The notes under the pieces were generated by a model. That model had not been told where the DNA came from. It saw only the letters and a program-made list of their open reading frames with translations, and searched no databases. The position numbers were made by a program, and so were the translations under genes. This document shows positions 5,270 to 5,771 of a DNA stretch of 5,771 nucleotides, piece by piece. Location of the stretch: NCBI GenBank assembly GCA_015229165.1, contig JADGCD010000138.1:1-5771 (forward strand), read 5' to 3'. The stretch is from Nitrospinota bacterium (lineage in GTDB: Bacteria > Nitrospinota_A > UBA7883 > JADGGD01). Numbering within the stretch: the stretch's first letter is position 1; each line of letters opens with the position of its first letter.

Positions 5270-5771
5270 GCGAAGAGCCCTCCTCCCCGGCGCCGGAGGG
5301 GCCGGAAGAGCGGCTGCGCAAGCTGGCCGCCGACAAGTCGTACCTCCAGTTGCTGATCCACATGATCAACCGGGTCAGCTCCCTGCCGGGGCTGGAGAAC
5401 ACCGTCCAGAACCTTCTCTCCGCCGTGGCCGACAGCATCGGCGGCACCAACGCCATCCTCTACTACCTTCGGGAGGGGGAGTGGCTCCGGGTGGCCGACC
5501 TCTACGGGCGACGGGAGGAGATCCGGGAGATCGACGACCCGCTGGTGGCCGCAGTTTTCCAAAACCGGGCGTTCGTGGAGCGGGCCGACGACTTCTCCCG
5601 GACCCTGATGGAGACCGAGGAGTTCGGGAAAGCCTACACGTGGGCCTTTCCCCTGACGGTGGGGGAAGATTTGGTGGGGGTCTTCAAGCTGGAGAACCTG
5701 CACATCGGCTCGGCCCCGTGGCTGGAGCATCTGACCACCTTTTTCCACTTCGCCGCGCTGGCGCTCAACAA
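5266..5771 (+). CDS. GAF-domain signalling protein, N-terminal part (possible sensor histidine kinase)
   Basis: The first 168 codons of a gene that continues past the right edge. After an acidic, Pro-rich start (MSEEPSSPAPEGPEERL), residues 15-40 form a helical lead-in (ADKSYLQLLIHMINRVSSLPG). Residues about 42-168 have the pattern of a GAF domain: LENTVQNLLSAVADSIGGTNAILYYL at the front (43-68), then VADLYGRREEI (76-86), DDPLVAAVF (90-98), and the core strands YTWAFPLTVGEDLVGVFKLEN (124-144). No transmembrane segment is seen, so sensing would be cytoplasmic. Such N termini commonly precede PAS and histidine-kinase domains, but the output domain is outside the window. GGAGG (5254-5258) lies 7 nt before the ATG, which overlaps the DUF1638 stop as ATGA. 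Co-translation with the corrinoid module suggests it senses something tied to it. The GAF call is good; the kinase call is inference. Confidence 0.72.
   Translation, partial: MSEEPSSPAPEGPEERLRKLAADKSYLQLLIHMINRVSSLPGLENTVQNLLSAVADSIGGTNAILYYLREGEWLRVADLYGRREEIREIDDPLVAAVFQNRAFVERADDFSRTLMETEEFGKAYTWAFPLTVGEDLVGVFKLENLHIGSAPWLEHLTTFFHFAALALN

Larger units (their letters stand above)
2945..5771 (+). other. Four-gene corrinoid methyl-transfer and sensor operon
   Basis: B12-binding protein, URO-D-fold protein, DUF1638 protein and GAF protein follow one another with overlaps or gaps of -4, +4 and -4 nt. This spacing strongly suggests one mRNA with coupled translation. The HD-GYP regulator 52 bp upstream may share the transcript, since I find neither a convincing terminator nor a strong promoter in 2893-2944. 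The operon continues beyond the right edge, so further parts such as kinase domains, a reductive activator or a substrate methyltransferase could lie there. Confidence 0.7.

Noticed and set aside
1..5771. tRNA or rRNA genes, CRISPR arrays, insertion sequences
   Set aside because: No cloverleaf-like segment, regularly spaced repeat, transposase motif or terminal inverted repeat was seen on reading both strands.

Overview
The window is a high-GC bacterial chromosome segment with tightly packed genes. Its most informative part is a four-gene plus-strand run coding for a corrinoid (B12)-binding protein, a uroporphyrinogen-decarboxylase-fold methyltransferase, a DUF1638 protein and a GAF-domain protein cut by the window edge. 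Corrinoid-dependent methyl transfer of this kind is typical of anaerobes (methylotrophic archaea, acetogens, sulfate or metal reducers). With the high GC, Shine-Dalgarno use and a receiver/HD-GYP regulator, I lean towards a high-GC anaerobic bacterium of the Desulfobacterota (former Deltaproteobacteria) type. That is inference from gene content, not a taxonomic marker.

Layout. Positions 1-205 (minus) hold the start of a membrane-anchored protein whose frame is broken at a run of nine G. A short AT-rich divergent promoter region (206-247) separates it from a plus-strand DUF2461 gene (248-940). Positions 941-1061 are a convergent intergenic region with several small hairpins, long C runs and an imperfect direct repeat of the DUF2461 gene end; it probably ends transcription from both sides. 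A nitroreductase-family gene lies on the minus strand (1062-1652), behind a promoter with a perfect -35 box and 17-bp spacer (1681-1709). A response regulator with an HD-GYP output domain (c-di-GMP phosphodiesterase type) follows on the plus strand (1777-2892).

After a 52-bp gap comes the corrinoid module: B12-binding protein (2945-3643), methyltransferase-fold protein (3640-4671, ATGA overlap), DUF1638 protein (4676-5269, 4-bp gap) and GAF protein (5266 to the window end, ATGA overlap). The overlaps imply one translationally coupled transcript. The HD-GYP regulator may be read into it.

How the genes may work together. In known systems a substrate-specific methyltransferase loads a methyl group on the corrinoid protein and a URO-D-fold methyltransferase takes it off. 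No substrate-specific partner (MtaB/MttB type) is visible here. The URO-D-fold protein appears to lack two of the three zinc ligands of the MtaA/MtbA enzymes, and the module runs directly into a GAF protein that looks like the input part of a signalling protein. A methyl-transfer or corrinoid module coupled to signalling, rather than a plain catabolic operon, is the most interesting reading. It remains a hypothesis.
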